From positions 222,956 through 286,955 of the forward strand of contig NZ_JALAMS010000015.1 in NCBI RefSeq assembly GCF_026790145.1: a stretch of 64,000 nt of DNA, given 5' to 3'. The first letter of the stretch is position 1. Every line of letters starts with the position of its first letter. The position numbers were made by a program, and so were the translations under genes. Below, in pieces: positions 34,994 through 43,315 of this stretch. The notes beneath the pieces are model-generated. The model was given only the letters and a program-made list of their open reading frames with translations, ran no database searches and had not been told where the DNA came from. Origin of the DNA: Bacillus_I endophytica_A. GTDB taxonomy: Bacteria; Bacillota; Bacilli; Bacillales; Bacillaceae_H.

Positions 34994-35374
34994 CTATGCT
35001 GAAAGAATTTTTTTAGATTTCTTTTTCACAAGATTTTTAAGTGCTGATTCATTATAGCCAATTACTAGCTTTTGGCCATCTGTTAAAATTGGTCTTCTTA
35101 GCAATCTTGGATGTTCAATCAGCAAATCTACAGCTTCTGATAGTGAAAGTTCTTCAATATTGATATTTAACTTCTTAAATTCTTGACTGCGTTTCGCTAA
35201 AATTTCATCAATTCCGTCTGTTGTTAAACGTAAAAGGTTAATAAGCTCCTCATATGTAGGTGTTTCACGAAAGAGATGACGCTCGTTAAAAGGAACTCCT
35301 TCCCCTTTTAGCCATTTTTTTGTTTTACGACAAGATGTACAGCTTGGGTATGTGTAGAAACGAATGTTTTCCAT
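34994..35374 (-). CDS. mgsR: Spx/ArsC-family stress regulator MgsR
   Basis: This is a 126-residue thioredoxin-fold regulator of the Spx group that binds the RNA polymerase alpha subunit. The redox switch CXXC is Cys12-Cys15 in 'YPSCTSCRKTKKWL', and 'LLRRPILTDGQKLVIGYNE' (about 91-109) is the family's conserved C-terminal segment. It resembles B. subtilis MgsR (YqgZ), the sigma-B-dependent modulator of the general stress response, in length and position near yqgY. A generic Spx paralogue is the alternative. I did not find a clear sigma-B promoter upstream. Confidence 0.85.
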   Translation of the reverse strand: MENIRFYTYPSCTSCRKTKKWLKGEGVPFNERHLFRETPTYEELINLLRLTTDGIDEILAKRSQEFKKLNINIEELSLSEAVDLLIEHPRLLRRPILTDGQKLVIGYNESALKNLVKKKSKKILSA

Positions 35375-35503
35375 TGTAATTCTCTCCCTTTATTATATTT
35401 ATTCTCTTATCCCTTTGTATAATATTGGCATAATACATAGTTACCTTGTTTTAAGCCTTTTTTAAGGCTGTTTTAAAAGAGTTTTAATTTACTATATTGC
35501 ATA

Positions 35504-35532
35504 TTCCAAAAATAGGACGAATGAACTATAAT
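35504..35532 (+). promoter_or_regulatory. Putative promoter of the HTH regulator gene
   Basis: A perfect TATAAT at 35527-35532 lies 17 bp after TTCCAA (35504-35509), about 37 bases before the coding start. The -35 is weak, as expected for a regulated promoter. Confidence 0.5.
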
Positions 35533-35568
35533 GTAGCTATCTTTTGAATTAGGAGGTTGATTTCAATA

Positions 35569-36273
35569 ATGGAGGAAGTATTAAAACTATCGAGCATTCT
35601 CGGTGATCCAACACGTTTTAATATCTATAATCACTTAAAAACAACTGAGATGCCTATTACCGCTCAAGAAGTTTCCGAGAAATTTCATATTCACCCCAAT
35701 GTAGCCAGAAGCCATCTCACAAAACTTGAAGATAGCAATCTCATAATCTCAGAAGCTCATAAAACCGGAAAAGGGGGACGTCCCCGTCTTCTGTATAAGC
35801 TTTCTGATCATCTTACCCAGCTTACATTCTCCTATGATGTTTATCAGCTTCTTTCTAATTTACTTCTCTGTACGATATCTACATTTGGAGAAGAAGGAAA
35901 AGAAGCTCTTTACAAAACCGCTATTAAAATGGGGATAGCCTATATTAAAGATTATTACCATCAAAATGCTTCTTCTAAACCTATAAAATACGGAAAAGAT
36001 AAAATTTTTCTTATAAAAGAAGCTGCCGAAAAGATTGGTATGCGCTTGTCTATTCAAGGCTCACCTGATTATAGCTCCATCTCTCTGCATATTTTGCGTT
36101 GTCCCTTTCAAACCATTGTTCCTCAAAATGAAGAATTAACGCGCTGTATTCATCGTTCTTTCGTCCAAGGAATGATATATTACTTTTTCAAAAACGCTAC
36201 TTTTTCAGACTCTAACAAAACAGTTGGTTTAGAAGCAGGTATTTGTACATATAGTGTAGAAAAGCTTTTTTAG
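35569..36273 (+). CDS. HTH transcriptional regulator (ArsR/DeoR-like), unassigned
   Basis: This is a 234-residue predicted DNA-binding regulator. The N-terminal winged helix covers about residues 1-80: 'LSSILGDPTRFNIYNHLK', then 'EVSEKFHIHPNVARSHLTKL', then the wing 'GKGGRPRLLYKLSDH', a pattern shared with SufR-like regulators. The C-terminal sensing half contains Cys in 'ILRCPFQTI', 'LTRCIHRS' and 'EAGICTYS', a spacing that could bind a metal or Fe-S cluster; this is inference. The start is ATG 35569 after AGGAGG with a long 12-base gap. It diverges from mgsR. I know no B. subtilis counterpart at this position. Confidence 0.75.
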   Translation: MEEVLKLSSILGDPTRFNIYNHLKTTEMPITAQEVSEKFHIHPNVARSHLTKLEDSNLIISEAHKTGKGGRPRLLYKLSDHLTQLTFSYDVYQLLSNLLLCTISTFGEEGKEALYKTAIKMGIAYIKDYYHQNASSKPIKYGKDKIFLIKEAAEKIGMRLSIQGSPDYSSISLHILRCPFQTIVPQNEELTRCIHRSFVQGMIYYFFKNATFSDSNKTVGLEAGICTYSVEKLF

Positions 36274-36365
36274 TGATTAGCTTAAACCTCATTTACTTTT
36301 TCCTAATTTTCACATTATAATAAAAAAGAAAAGGTTTTATAGTGAGCCAAAGGGGAGGGATACGT

Positions 36366-36602
36366 ATGGATCGTATGTATCGAGTTCTTGGCTTTTGGAC
36401 GGGACTTTTCGCAGTTATGTTCTATCTCGGCCATATGCCAACAACTTCACTGCTGTTTCTAGGTCAAACAGGCTTTTTTGTGCTATTAAGCTATTTAAAA
36501 CTTTCAGAGCGAATGTACATCTATGTTTTTGGAGCGTATCTAACCGTTTTCTTTGCTGGATTCACATATTGGACGACATTTATGATGACTCCTGGAGGAT
36601 AA
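36366..36602 (+). CDS. yqgY: YqgY family membrane protein (DUF2626)
   Basis: This is a 78-residue membrane protein with three short helices and 'MYRVLGFWTGLFAVMFYLG' at the N-terminus, 'LSERMYIYVFGAYLTVFFAG' in the middle. It matches B. subtilis YqgY (DUF2626) in sequence style, size and position before yqgX. The start ATG 36366 follows AGGGGAGGG; an in-frame start eight codons upstream overlaps this site and is rejected. Function is unknown. Confidence 0.85.
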   Translation: MDRMYRVLGFWTGLFAVMFYLGHMPTTSLLFLGQTGFFVLLSYLKLSERMYIYVFGAYLTVFFAGFTYWTTFMMTPGG

Positions 36603-36628
36603 TTAGATAGCGCTTCCAAATCAAAAAC

Positions 36629-36660
36629 AAAAAGCAGTGCTATTGTTAGCACTGCTTTTT
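36629..36660. terminator. Bidirectional terminator between yqgY and yqgX
   Basis: A 13-bp stem (36629-36641 with 36648-36660, core GCAGTGCT) with a 6-base loop and A/T-run flanks lies between convergent genes. Confidence 0.92.
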
Positions 36661-36662
36661 GT

Positions 36663-37301
36663 TTACATGAAGCCATTCAAAAATGGGTTGCTGTCCATTT
36701 CTCTTTCAATTGTGGTTTCTTCACCATGACCTGATAAAACAAGCATTGTTTCTCCTAGAGTAAGCATTTTTTTATGAATGCTCTCTAGCAGTTCTTCGTG
36801 ATTTCCACCTGGCAAATCAGTTCTTCCAATGCTGCCAGCAAATAGAACGTCACCTGAGATAACAAAATCATCTTCTTTGAAAACATAAGAGACACTTCCT
36901 GGCGTGTGCCCTGGTGTCTCAAGCACAGAAAATGAGAAGTTGCCAATCGTTTTCTCTCCCTCTACATCCCAAAGGTTTGTTGCTTCTTTAGCTGTAACAG
37001 GACCTAATGGGAAAGAAGCAGAAGCATTTTTTGATGGATCTCCAAGCCAATCTTTCTCTTTTTTGTGGACATAAACAGGTACGTCAAAGCGGTCTCTTAC
37101 TTCATCAAGGGCTCCAATATGGTCAAAATGAGCGTGAGTTAATAAAATAGCTTGTGGCTTTAAACCTTTTTCTTTAATAAGTGCCATAATTTTGTGACCT
37201 TCTGCACTTGGATCAAAAATTAGACATTCTTTTTTTTCATTTGCTACAACATAGCAGTTCGTTCCAACAGGACCTAGTGATCTTTTGTAATGCTTCAACA
37301 T
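36663..37301 (-). CDS. yqgX: Metallo-beta-lactamase fold hydrolase YqgX
   Basis: This 212-residue enzyme of the glyoxalase II/MBL group probably hydrolyses a thioester or similar substrate. Zinc ligands are in 'THAHFDHIG' (HxHxDH, about residues 55-63), His in 'TPGHTPGSV', Asp in 'ISGDVLF' and His in 'LSGHGEET'. The C-terminal 'NPFLNG' is shared with B. subtilis YqgX. The ATG at 37301 is chosen as it keeps the family start 'KRSLGPVGTNCYVV' close to the N-terminus; the ribosome binding site AGAGG is 11 bases away. It is convergent with yqgY. Confidence 0.9.
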   Translation of the reverse strand: MLKHYKRSLGPVGTNCYVVANEKKECLIFDPSAEGHKIMALIKEKGLKPQAILLTHAHFDHIGALDEVRDRFDVPVYVHKKEKDWLGDPSKNASASFPLGPVTAKEATNLWDVEGEKTIGNFSFSVLETPGHTPGSVSYVFKEDDFVISGDVLFAGSIGRTDLPGGNHEELLESIHKKMLTLGETMLVLSGHGEETTIEREMDSNPFLNGFM

Positions 37302-37456
37302 TTCCTTTAACACCTCTTATTTTCAGATTTTTTACCTCGACAAATATTTAGAAAAGCTATAAAATAAGCTTAAGTGTGTACATTATTTATGGTACATCGG
37401 ATATTTTGACGTAGCAAGTGAATAGTATTAAGTAACTGGAGAAAAGGGGGAAATCA

Positions 37457-37630
37457 ATGGGTACAGTTATTATTTTTGGTCTAGTTGCACTTTTAGCGAT
37501 ATTTGGTACGATTTCAGCGCTTAAAAACAAAAACTTTTTAGGATTTGGTTTTGCTTTAGCGACTTTTGCTGTATTCGGATTTTTTACAGTTATGACAATC
37601 ATCGGAAATGGTTATCCAGGCGGACATTAA
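37457..37630 (+). CDS. yqgW: YqgW family small membrane protein (DUF2759)
   Basis: This is a 57-residue protein, 'MGTVIIFGLVALLAIFGTIS' at the start, with two hydrophobic helices (about 2-20 and 28-50) and a short 'GNGYPGGH' tail. It corresponds to B. subtilis YqgW in start sequence, size and position. The ATG at 37457 has a GGGGG ribosome binding site seven bases upstream. A strong terminator begins eight bases after the stop, so it is a monocistronic unit. Function is unknown. Confidence 0.85.
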   Translation: MGTVIIFGLVALLAIFGTISALKNKNFLGFGFALATFAVFGFFTVMTIIGNGYPGGH

Positions 37631-37637
37631 CATACAC

Positions 37638-37677
37638 AAAAACGGCTTTTGAGTAATATTACTCAAAAGCCGTTTTT
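37638..37677. terminator. Bidirectional terminator between yqgW and yqgU
   Basis: A 40-bp perfect palindrome (37638-37657 with 37658-37677, core ACGGCTTTTGAGTAAT) carries A and T runs at its ends. It stops both yqgW and the convergent lipoprotein gene. Confidence 0.93.
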
Positions 37678-37685
37678 ACATGCTA

Positions 37686-38762
37686 TTATTTTATCAACGA
37701 TTTAGTTTCCCCTGTCTTTAAATCTATTATTTTCTTTCCATTCAAACCAAGTAAAGCATATTTACCGTCTGGAGAAATCCTTATTGGTTTCTCTTCCTTT
37801 AACAACGCAATTTTGTTTTCTTGCCCCGTTTCTAAGGAAAAGCCTACAAGCGTAAATTCCTCATTGTAAGAAGCTTTATTTGTACTGTACTTTGGCTTAT
37901 ATGTATAAAATATATGTTGAGAAGAAGCCCATTCATAGTATGGTACACTCCATCCAGAGTAATCTGAAAGAAGAGGAACTTGAAACTCTCCTACCTTTTG
38001 ATTTTTCATATCATAAAAAGTATAAGTTCCATATCCTTCTTGATCCCGATCGTAACGCAGGACAAGTAAATATTTTGGGTCATTTGAAAACATAAGGCCT
38101 TTTTTTGATAGATTCTCCTTTTTATTTGTTTCAATGTCTTCTTTCACAAGTGGTGCTTCATTGTTTATTAAATCCTTATTATCTAAATAAGCAATATTTG
38201 TTTTACTCACCCATTGAACAAATGGCTGATCTGTAGAAAGGTGTTTCTTCTCCCCCGTCTCAATATTAAGAGCGTAAACATCAAAGCTCCAATCTTTTGA
38301 AAACGTTGTAACAACAATGCGATTTTCATTAAAAGGATTCCAACTATATTCAACTTCATAGGCTGGAAACGAAAACCTTTTTTGCAACTCTCCTTTTCTA
38401 TTCAAAAAAGAAAGTTCGATTTTCTCTTCTGATAAAGAAGTTTGCAGGAGAAACATTTTACTGTCAGGACTTCTCTTTATTGACATCACTTGATTGCTCG
38501 TTTTAAAAAAAGAAGAGCTTTTTCCTGAATATAAATTGTACCGATTCACTTCATATTCCTTGTCTTTTTTATCTATAACTAAAACATGATGCTTATCATA
38601 CCAATCTCCAATTGCTGTAGACTCTTGTGTATGAAGAGACTTAATATCATCAAATGTATAATTCTCTTTGGTTCCTTCTCTAATTTTCGAGTTAGGTTGA
38701 TGAGCTTGACACCCTGTTAGGACTACAAAAATCAATAATAAAAAAAACATATTCTTCCTCAT
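37686..38762 (-). CDS. yqgU: Lipoprotein with beta-propeller-like repeats (YqgU-like)
   Basis: This is a 358-residue secreted lipoprotein. The signal peptide ends in the lipobox 'LTGC' with lipidated Cys18. The mature part has repeated 'SPDSKMFLLQTS', 'SWNPFNENRIVVTT', 'ISPDGKYALLGL' elements that suggest a WD40/TolB-type propeller. By position (after yqgX-yqgW, before the M14 peptidase) and type it matches B. subtilis YqgU, a lipoprotein of unknown function; sequence identity cannot be judged here. The start is ATG 38762; an upstream GTG overlaps the GGGTGAG ribosome binding site. Confidence 0.75.
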   Translation of the reverse strand: MRKNMFFLLLIFVVLTGCQAHQPNSKIREGTKENYTFDDIKSLHTQESTAIGDWYDKHHVLVIDKKDKEYEVNRYNLYSGKSSSFFKTSNQVMSIKRSPDSKMFLLQTSLSEEKIELSFLNRKGELQKRFSFPAYEVEYSWNPFNENRIVVTTFSKDWSFDVYALNIETGEKKHLSTDQPFVQWVSKTNIAYLDNKDLINNEAPLVKEDIETNKKENLSKKGLMFSNDPKYLLVLRYDRDQEGYGTYTFYDMKNQKVGEFQVPLLSDYSGWSVPYYEWASSQHIFYTYKPKYSTNKASYNEEFTLVGFSLETGQENKIALLKEEKPIRISPDGKYALLGLNGKKIIDLKTGETKSLIK

Positions 38763-39342
38763 CAACTCACCCACTTTTCCTCAAACTTATTCTATTCTAA
38801 CTTGAATTATCCTACGTGTAATGGGTGATTTCAACTATATTTTAAAAATCAAAAACGTTAAATTATCTCTTTTAATATTTGATAATGGACATTTCTTCCA
38901 CTACAGTTAATAACGACCATATATTTGTGTTATGTGCATTTTTAAAAAGCCTTTTCGATAAAAATACATTCATTTTTCACCTTTTTAGAGTCCAAATACC
39001 ACATTCATTTTAGCCAATAATGTACCTTTGACTCATACTTTTTTCATTCGTTAAATGGTTCTTCATAAATTCTGTTACGTGAATTTTTTGTATCTAATAA
39101 CACAATTTATAAAATTTTTTTAAAAAAAGTTCATCTCTTCAAACCCCTTTCATAATAGGCATAAAGACACCAACTGTTTGAAAATAGGAACCGTTAGACT
39201 AGACAATGCATATGAGTATGTTAAACTAGTTACTTGTTCGCCCCCCCCCCCCNNTACAGTCCGACGATCACCACATGCCCCCCCCCCCCCTTTAATACCA
39301 TTTTCTAAAAACTGAATAAAGAAAGGAGCAACAATAGATATC
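38763..39342. other. Intergenic region containing an assembly artefact
   Basis: This 580-bp gap between divergent genes holds no gene I can support. The left part should carry the yqgU-like promoter and the right part the BCCT promoter. At 39241-39290 the sequence is not natural: 12 C, two N, TACAGTCCGACGATC (39255-39269), ACCACATG, then 13 C. The 15-mer equals the 3' end of the Illumina small-RNA 5' adapter as I remember it. True sequence of unknown length may be missing here. Confidence 0.85.
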
Positions 39343-40869
39343 ATGAACAAAGGTTTTGGAAAACATAGTGTTTTTATCATATCTATTTTACTGACGGTTA
39401 TTTTTATCGTCTGGGGAGGTCTCTTCACCTCAAACTTCACTACGGTTACAAATGCTATTTACACTTACATGATTAACAACCTTGGTTGGGTTTATCTAGG
39501 CTCTGCTTTTTTCTTAGTCATCTTCGCAGTATATCTATTATTTTCTAAATATGGACATATCAAACTAGGAAAAGATAACGAGAAACCAGAGTTTAGAACA
39601 GGATCTTGGCTTGCTATGTTATTTGGAGCAGGTATGGGCGTTGGTATTGTTTACTGGGGAGTTGCAGAACCTGTTACGCATTATACAAATCCTCCATATG
39701 GAGAAGGTTTTACAGATTCAGCAGCAAACGTTGCTATGAAGTTCTCATTCTTTCACTGGGGATTACAACCATGGGGTATTTATACTGTCATTGGGTTAGC
39801 TTTAGCTTATTTCCAATTTAAGAAAGGGTTGCCTGCGGCAATTAGTTCTATCTTCTACCCTGTTCTTAAAGAAAGAATTTACGGACCAATCGGAAAAACG
39901 ATTGACATTATTTCCGTGTTCGCTACCGTATTTGGAATTGCAACATCTCTTGGGCTTGGTGCAATGCAAATTTCAGCTGGACTTCATGCTATATTTGGTC
40001 TGCCTGACACAACAGCAATTCAAATGACCGTTATTGGTGCTGGAACGATATTATTTATCATCTCGATTAGTACAGGACTAGAGAAAGGTATCCAGTTTTT
40101 ATCTAATGGAGCAATTATTTTATCTTTCTTGATCATGTTCCTGGTATTAATTCTAGGACCAACCTCGATTATTTTTGAAACGTTCTTCACTTCACTTGGT
40201 AGTTACTTAAACGACTTTGTGGAAATGAGCTTACGTTTAACTCCATTCACGGATAACACGTGGGTTGGAGACTGGACCCTATTCTATTGGGCTTGGTGGA
40301 TTGCTTGGTGTCCTTTCGTTGGAATGTTCATCGCTCGTATTTCAAAAGGAAGAACAATTCGCGAATTCGTTATCGGCGTACTTGTTGTACCAACACTTGG
40401 TACGTGCGCATGGTTTGCTGTTTTCGGAGGAGCTGCGCTTGATTTAGTCCAAAATGCAAGCAATCCTGGATTAGCAAATAATATTGCATCTAACGTATCT
40501 CTATCTGTTTTCACGTTCTTTGACTATCTTCCTGCAAGTGGTATCTTAACTGCTGTTGGATTTGCTGTTGTATTAATTTATTATATTACAGTAGCAGATA
40601 CATCTAGTTTCGTACTAGGGATGTTAAGTGAGCGAGGAAACTTAAATCCATCTGTTAAAATCAAAGTAACATGGGGAATTGTGCAAGCTGCATCGGCAGC
40701 AGTTCTACTTTTAGCTGGTGGGGAAAATGCTCTAAATGTTCTCCAAACGGCTTCTCTCGTTTCAGCCTTTCCGTTTATTTTTGTTCTTCTCTTTATGTGC
40801 TGGGCACTTATCAAAGCATTGCGAGAGGAATTTGAAGAAGAGAAAGCAACAAAGAAGAAAGCAAGCTAA
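39343..40869 (+). CDS. BCCT-family osmolyte transporter (OpuD-like)
   Basis: This is a sodium- or proton-coupled uptake carrier for betaine, choline or carnitine used in osmotic adaptation. The 508-residue protein has about 12 membrane helices, the BCCT glycine-rich motif 'GMGVGIVYWGVAEPVTHY' (about 98-115) and the Trp-rich segment 'WTLFYWAWWIAWCPFVGMF' (about 306-324) that forms the trimethylammonium site. B. subtilis OpuD (glycine betaine) is a likely match, but substrate cannot be assigned from this. AAAGGAG lies about 14 bases before the ATG, unusually far. The promoter region upstream is disrupted by the assembly artefact. Confidence 0.92.
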   Translation: MNKGFGKHSVFIISILLTVIFIVWGGLFTSNFTTVTNAIYTYMINNLGWVYLGSAFFLVIFAVYLLFSKYGHIKLGKDNEKPEFRTGSWLAMLFGAGMGVGIVYWGVAEPVTHYTNPPYGEGFTDSAANVAMKFSFFHWGLQPWGIYTVIGLALAYFQFKKGLPAAISSIFYPVLKERIYGPIGKTIDIISVFATVFGIATSLGLGAMQISAGLHAIFGLPDTTAIQMTVIGAGTILFIISISTGLEKGIQFLSNGAIILSFLIMFLVLILGPTSIIFETFFTSLGSYLNDFVEMSLRLTPFTDNTWVGDWTLFYWAWWIAWCPFVGMFIARISKGRTIREFVIGVLVVPTLGTCAWFAVFGGAALDLVQNASNPGLANNIASNVSLSVFTFFDYLPASGILTAVGFAVVLIYYITVADTSSFVLGMLSERGNLNPSVKIKVTWGIVQAASAAVLLLAGGENALNVLQTASLVSAFPFIFVLLFMCWALIKALREEFEEEKATKKKAS

Positions 40870-40884
40870 GCAGCTTGTAAAAGC

Positions 40885-40916
40885 AAAAGGATCGCTTAAA
40901 TATAAGCGATCCTTTT
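40885..40916. terminator. Bidirectional terminator between the BCCT gene and yqgT
   Basis: A 14-bp perfect stem (40885-40898 with 40903-40916, core GGATCGCTTA) with a 4-base loop, flanked by A and T runs, lies between convergent genes. Confidence 0.92.
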
Positions 40917-40920
40917 TATT

Positions 40921-41814
40921 TTATCCTTTTGTATTAAAAGCTAACTGAGCTACTAAGATTTTAGAACATCTATCATAAATAGAAGGAAGATGGGAAATAG
41001 GAAGTGGATTAATACCCTTGCCAAGTTCAATTGTAAAACCTGGTCTTCTATACTCATGAATAAACCAATCTTTAAACCCTGCATGGCTGTCAATCATTTG
41101 AACTGATTTGTAATTACTTACTCTTGCAAACTCATCCGCCATTTTTTTAGAGATTTGTGGTTCTTTGTTCATATAGCCCCAATAAAATTCTTCTCCTTGT
41201 GTATGTAGGGAAAGAACGGAATCAAAGTTTTCCTGCTTTGTTAAAGTATACAGTGCTCTTACTTCAGGTTCTGTAAGCGGCACATCACCAGGATAGTCAC
41301 GTGGTGCAGCTTGTTTGGCTTCCTTGCGCTCTTTTTCAATTTCCCAATTGGCTGGAAATTGATTATTCAAGTCTATTCCCCTAATATTAGCTTTCCAGTG
41401 ATGAAACTCCATACTTCCTTCATTTATAAACAGCACTTTCTCTCTTTCTACATCGACACTTTTAACTCCATGTAAAACGAGGTTAACTCCATCTGGATTA
41501 ATCATCGGAAAGGCAGAAAGTGTTGTCTCCTTAAAAAGTTCTCTTGCTTTCTTGTTTTCAATTTCTCCATCACAATCAATCCTTTGACAATAGTGAAACA
41601 AAAAGAGCATAAGGCTATTTGTTGTAATCCATTCGTTCGCGTGCATCGAGGCATTCATATGAACTTTTCGTGTTCCTTCTCCTATTGTTATATGATATAA
41701 ATCTTGTCCTAGCACGCTCTGCCCAATAACCTCTATGTTAACGAAAGAGTATAAGTTGTTTAATGCATATAAAGCTTCCTCTAAGCGTCTTGAATCACAA
41801 GGTGTATTCCACAC
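40921..41814 (-). CDS. yqgT: M14-family peptidase, YqgT-like but lacking LysM
   Basis: This is a zinc carboxypeptidase-type enzyme, probably a gamma-D-glutamyl-L-diamino acid endopeptidase acting on peptidoglycan peptides. In the 297-residue protein 'MHANEW' supplies His58 and Glu61, 'SLHTQGEEFYW' the third zinc His, and 'TIELGKG' the catalytic Glu. B. subtilis YqgT has N-terminal wall-binding repeats; here the protein starts directly in the catalytic domain and has no signal peptide, so it may be cytoplasmic. The start is GTG 41814, five bases after GAGGGGGG; ATG 41838 lacks a ribosome binding site. Confidence 0.85.
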   Translation of the reverse strand: MWNTPCDSRRLEEALYALNNLYSFVNIEVIGQSVLGQDLYHITIGEGTRKVHMNASMHANEWITTNSLMLFLFHYCQRIDCDGEIENKKARELFKETTLSAFPMINPDGVNLVLHGVKSVDVEREKVLFINEGSMEFHHWKANIRGIDLNNQFPANWEIEKERKEAKQAAPRDYPGDVPLTEPEVRALYTLTKQENFDSVLSLHTQGEEFYWGYMNKEPQISKKMADEFARVSNYKSVQMIDSHAGFKDWFIHEYRRPGFTIELGKGINPLPISHLPSIYDRCSKILVAQLAFNTKG

Positions 41815-41898
41815 GTTATCCCCCCTCTTCTCATTCATTTTATTATAGAAGAAGCTTCTTTATGTTGAAGAACTGTTAAGAGATATTCAACATACTAA

Positions 41899-41955
41899 AA
41901 AAGCTTAGAAAGTAAGAGGGTGTATAACAACACTCTTTTACTTTCTAAGCTTTTT
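41899..41955 (-). terminator. Terminator after glcK
   Basis: A long stem (about 41899-41923 with 41931-41955, core AAGCTTAGAAAGTAA) is followed by a T-run on the minus strand. It closes the yqgQ-glcK operon. Confidence 0.88.
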
Positions 41956-41970
41956 GTCCAAGTCTAACTT

Positions 41971-42942
41971 TTACACTTGCTGTGGCAGCTGTGTTTTAAC
42001 AAGCCATGCCCCACCAATTACCCCTGCATCGTTACCTAACGTTGCAATTGTAATTTCCGCTCCTTTTGCAACGCGAGGAAACGCAAATTGATTAAATCTG
42101 TCTTTAAGAGACTGAAGTAAAATATCACCGGCACGAGAAACGCCTCCACCGAGCACGATTTTTTCAGGATTTAATGCATTTGCAGTATTCGCTAGTGCTA
42201 AACCAAGGTGAAATGCTACTTCTTCAATTACTGCCTTTGCTACTTCATCGCCTTCACGAGCACAGTCAAATACTTCTTTGGCTGTTAAAGTTCCGTCTTC
42301 ATAAAAACGTTGCATTGTCGTGTTTCCGTTTTCAGCAATCTTTTCTTTAGCAAGACGAACGATTCCTGTTGCTGAAGCTACTGTTTCTAAACATCCCGTT
42401 TTTCCACAGTTACAAGGAGCCCCACCTTCAGGTATAGAAGTAATATGTCCAATCTCACCAGCAGCCCCATTTACTCCACGTACAATGTCACCATGTGCAA
42501 TAATGCCACCGCCAACACCTGTACCAAGGGTAACGCAAAGAAGATCTTTTGCTCCTTCACCAGCACCTTTCCACATCTCACCAATTGCTGCAATATTTGC
42601 ATCATTGTCTACAAACACAGGAAGACCTGTTTCAACTTCAAGTAAGTCTTTCAAAGGGAATTTATTCCACCCTAAATTAACGGCAACATCTACAGAACCA
42701 TTTGTTTCCTTTACAGGTCCTGGTGCTCCGATGCCAATTCCCATAATTTTAGCTTTTATTTCCCCACACTTTTCAAGCTGTTCATCAATTGATTTTGCAA
42801 TATCTGTTGGGATATTATGCCCTTGATTGCTTTTATCAGTCGGAATTTCCCATTTGTAAATGATTTCTCCATATTGATTAACGAAGGCTAACTTTACTGT
42901 CGTTCCTCCTAAATCAACCCCAATCAGCCATTTCTCTTCCAT
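41971..42942 (-). CDS. glcK: Glucokinase, ROK family
   Basis: GlcK phosphorylates free glucose, such as that from disaccharides, to glucose-6-phosphate. The 323-residue protein has the ATP phosphate motif 'GVDLGGTTVKLAF' at 8-20, 'VDNDANIAAIGE' with the catalytic Asp (about 105-108), 'GTGVGGGII', and the ROK zinc motif 'CNCGKTGCLE' (CxCGxxGCxE). It is six bases after yqgQ and in the same order as in B. subtilis. The operon is closed by a strong terminator. Confidence 0.96.
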   Translation of the reverse strand: MEEKWLIGVDLGGTTVKLAFVNQYGEIIYKWEIPTDKSNQGHNIPTDIAKSIDEQLEKCGEIKAKIMGIGIGAPGPVKETNGSVDVAVNLGWNKFPLKDLLEVETGLPVFVDNDANIAAIGEMWKGAGEGAKDLLCVTLGTGVGGGIIAHGDIVRGVNGAAGEIGHITSIPEGGAPCNCGKTGCLETVASATGIVRLAKEKIAENGNTTMQRFYEDGTLTAKEVFDCAREGDEVAKAVIEEVAFHLGLALANTANALNPEKIVLGGGVSRAGDILLQSLKDRFNQFAFPRVAKGAEITIATLGNDAGVIGGAWLVKTQLPQQV

Positions 42943-42948
42943 AAGATC

Positions 42949-43149
42949 TCATCCTTTTTCTGTTCTTTGTTCACGTCTATGGCGAATTAAAAGAAGTGCT
43001 TCAGTTAACTGACGATATTCAATCAAACCAGACCTTGCAAGCTCTCTTAGCTCTTCTTCCATAAGGTCAAGGTCAGCTTGTTGGCTTCCTGTATAAATGA
43101 TAGTTCCAAATCTTTTTAAAAGCTGCTGCACATCGTATAACGTTTTCAT
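42949..43149 (-). CDS. yqgQ: YqgQ family protein (DUF910)
   Basis: This is a 66-residue helical protein with 'MKTLYDVQQLLKRFGTIIYT' at the start and 'LDLMEEELRELARSGLIE' in the middle, which is the DUF910/YqgQ signature. In Bacillus it always precedes glcK. Structural work on the family shows a three-helix fold that may bind nucleic acid; its role is unknown. It is translated from ATG 43149 and separated from glcK by six bases. The upstream gap (43150-43315) holds the likely operon promoter. Confidence 0.9.
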   Translation of the reverse strand: MKTLYDVQQLLKRFGTIIYTGSQQADLDLMEEELRELARSGLIEYRQLTEALLLIRHRREQRTEKG

Positions 43150-43315
43150 TTATTCACCTATTAATTAATAAATTCTCCTATATTACTGTAACGAGAATCA
43201 CTATAGTCGTCAAGGTTTCTCCCTCGTGAATTACTGTAAATTCTTTCAATAGGTATGAACATACTTTCTTTTTTAAAAGCTATAATCCTTTCAATATACC
43301 TATTAAATCTTACTG

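Noticed and set aside
35452..35476. AGCCTT/AAGGCT hairpin with GTTTT as a terminator upstream of the HTH gene
   Set aside because: The stem is only six pairs with a two-base loop and there is no upstream plus-strand gene to terminate.
39241..39290. Poly-C tracts as a G-quadruplex or phase-variable repeat
   Set aside because: The tracts bracket N bases and an adapter fragment in otherwise AT-rich DNA, which points to an artefact.
39150..39440. Minus-strand open frame running through the N bases upstream of the BCCT gene
   Set aside because: It crosses the adapter/poly-C artefact, encodes Gly runs from the poly-C, and overlaps the start of the real BCCT gene on the other strand.
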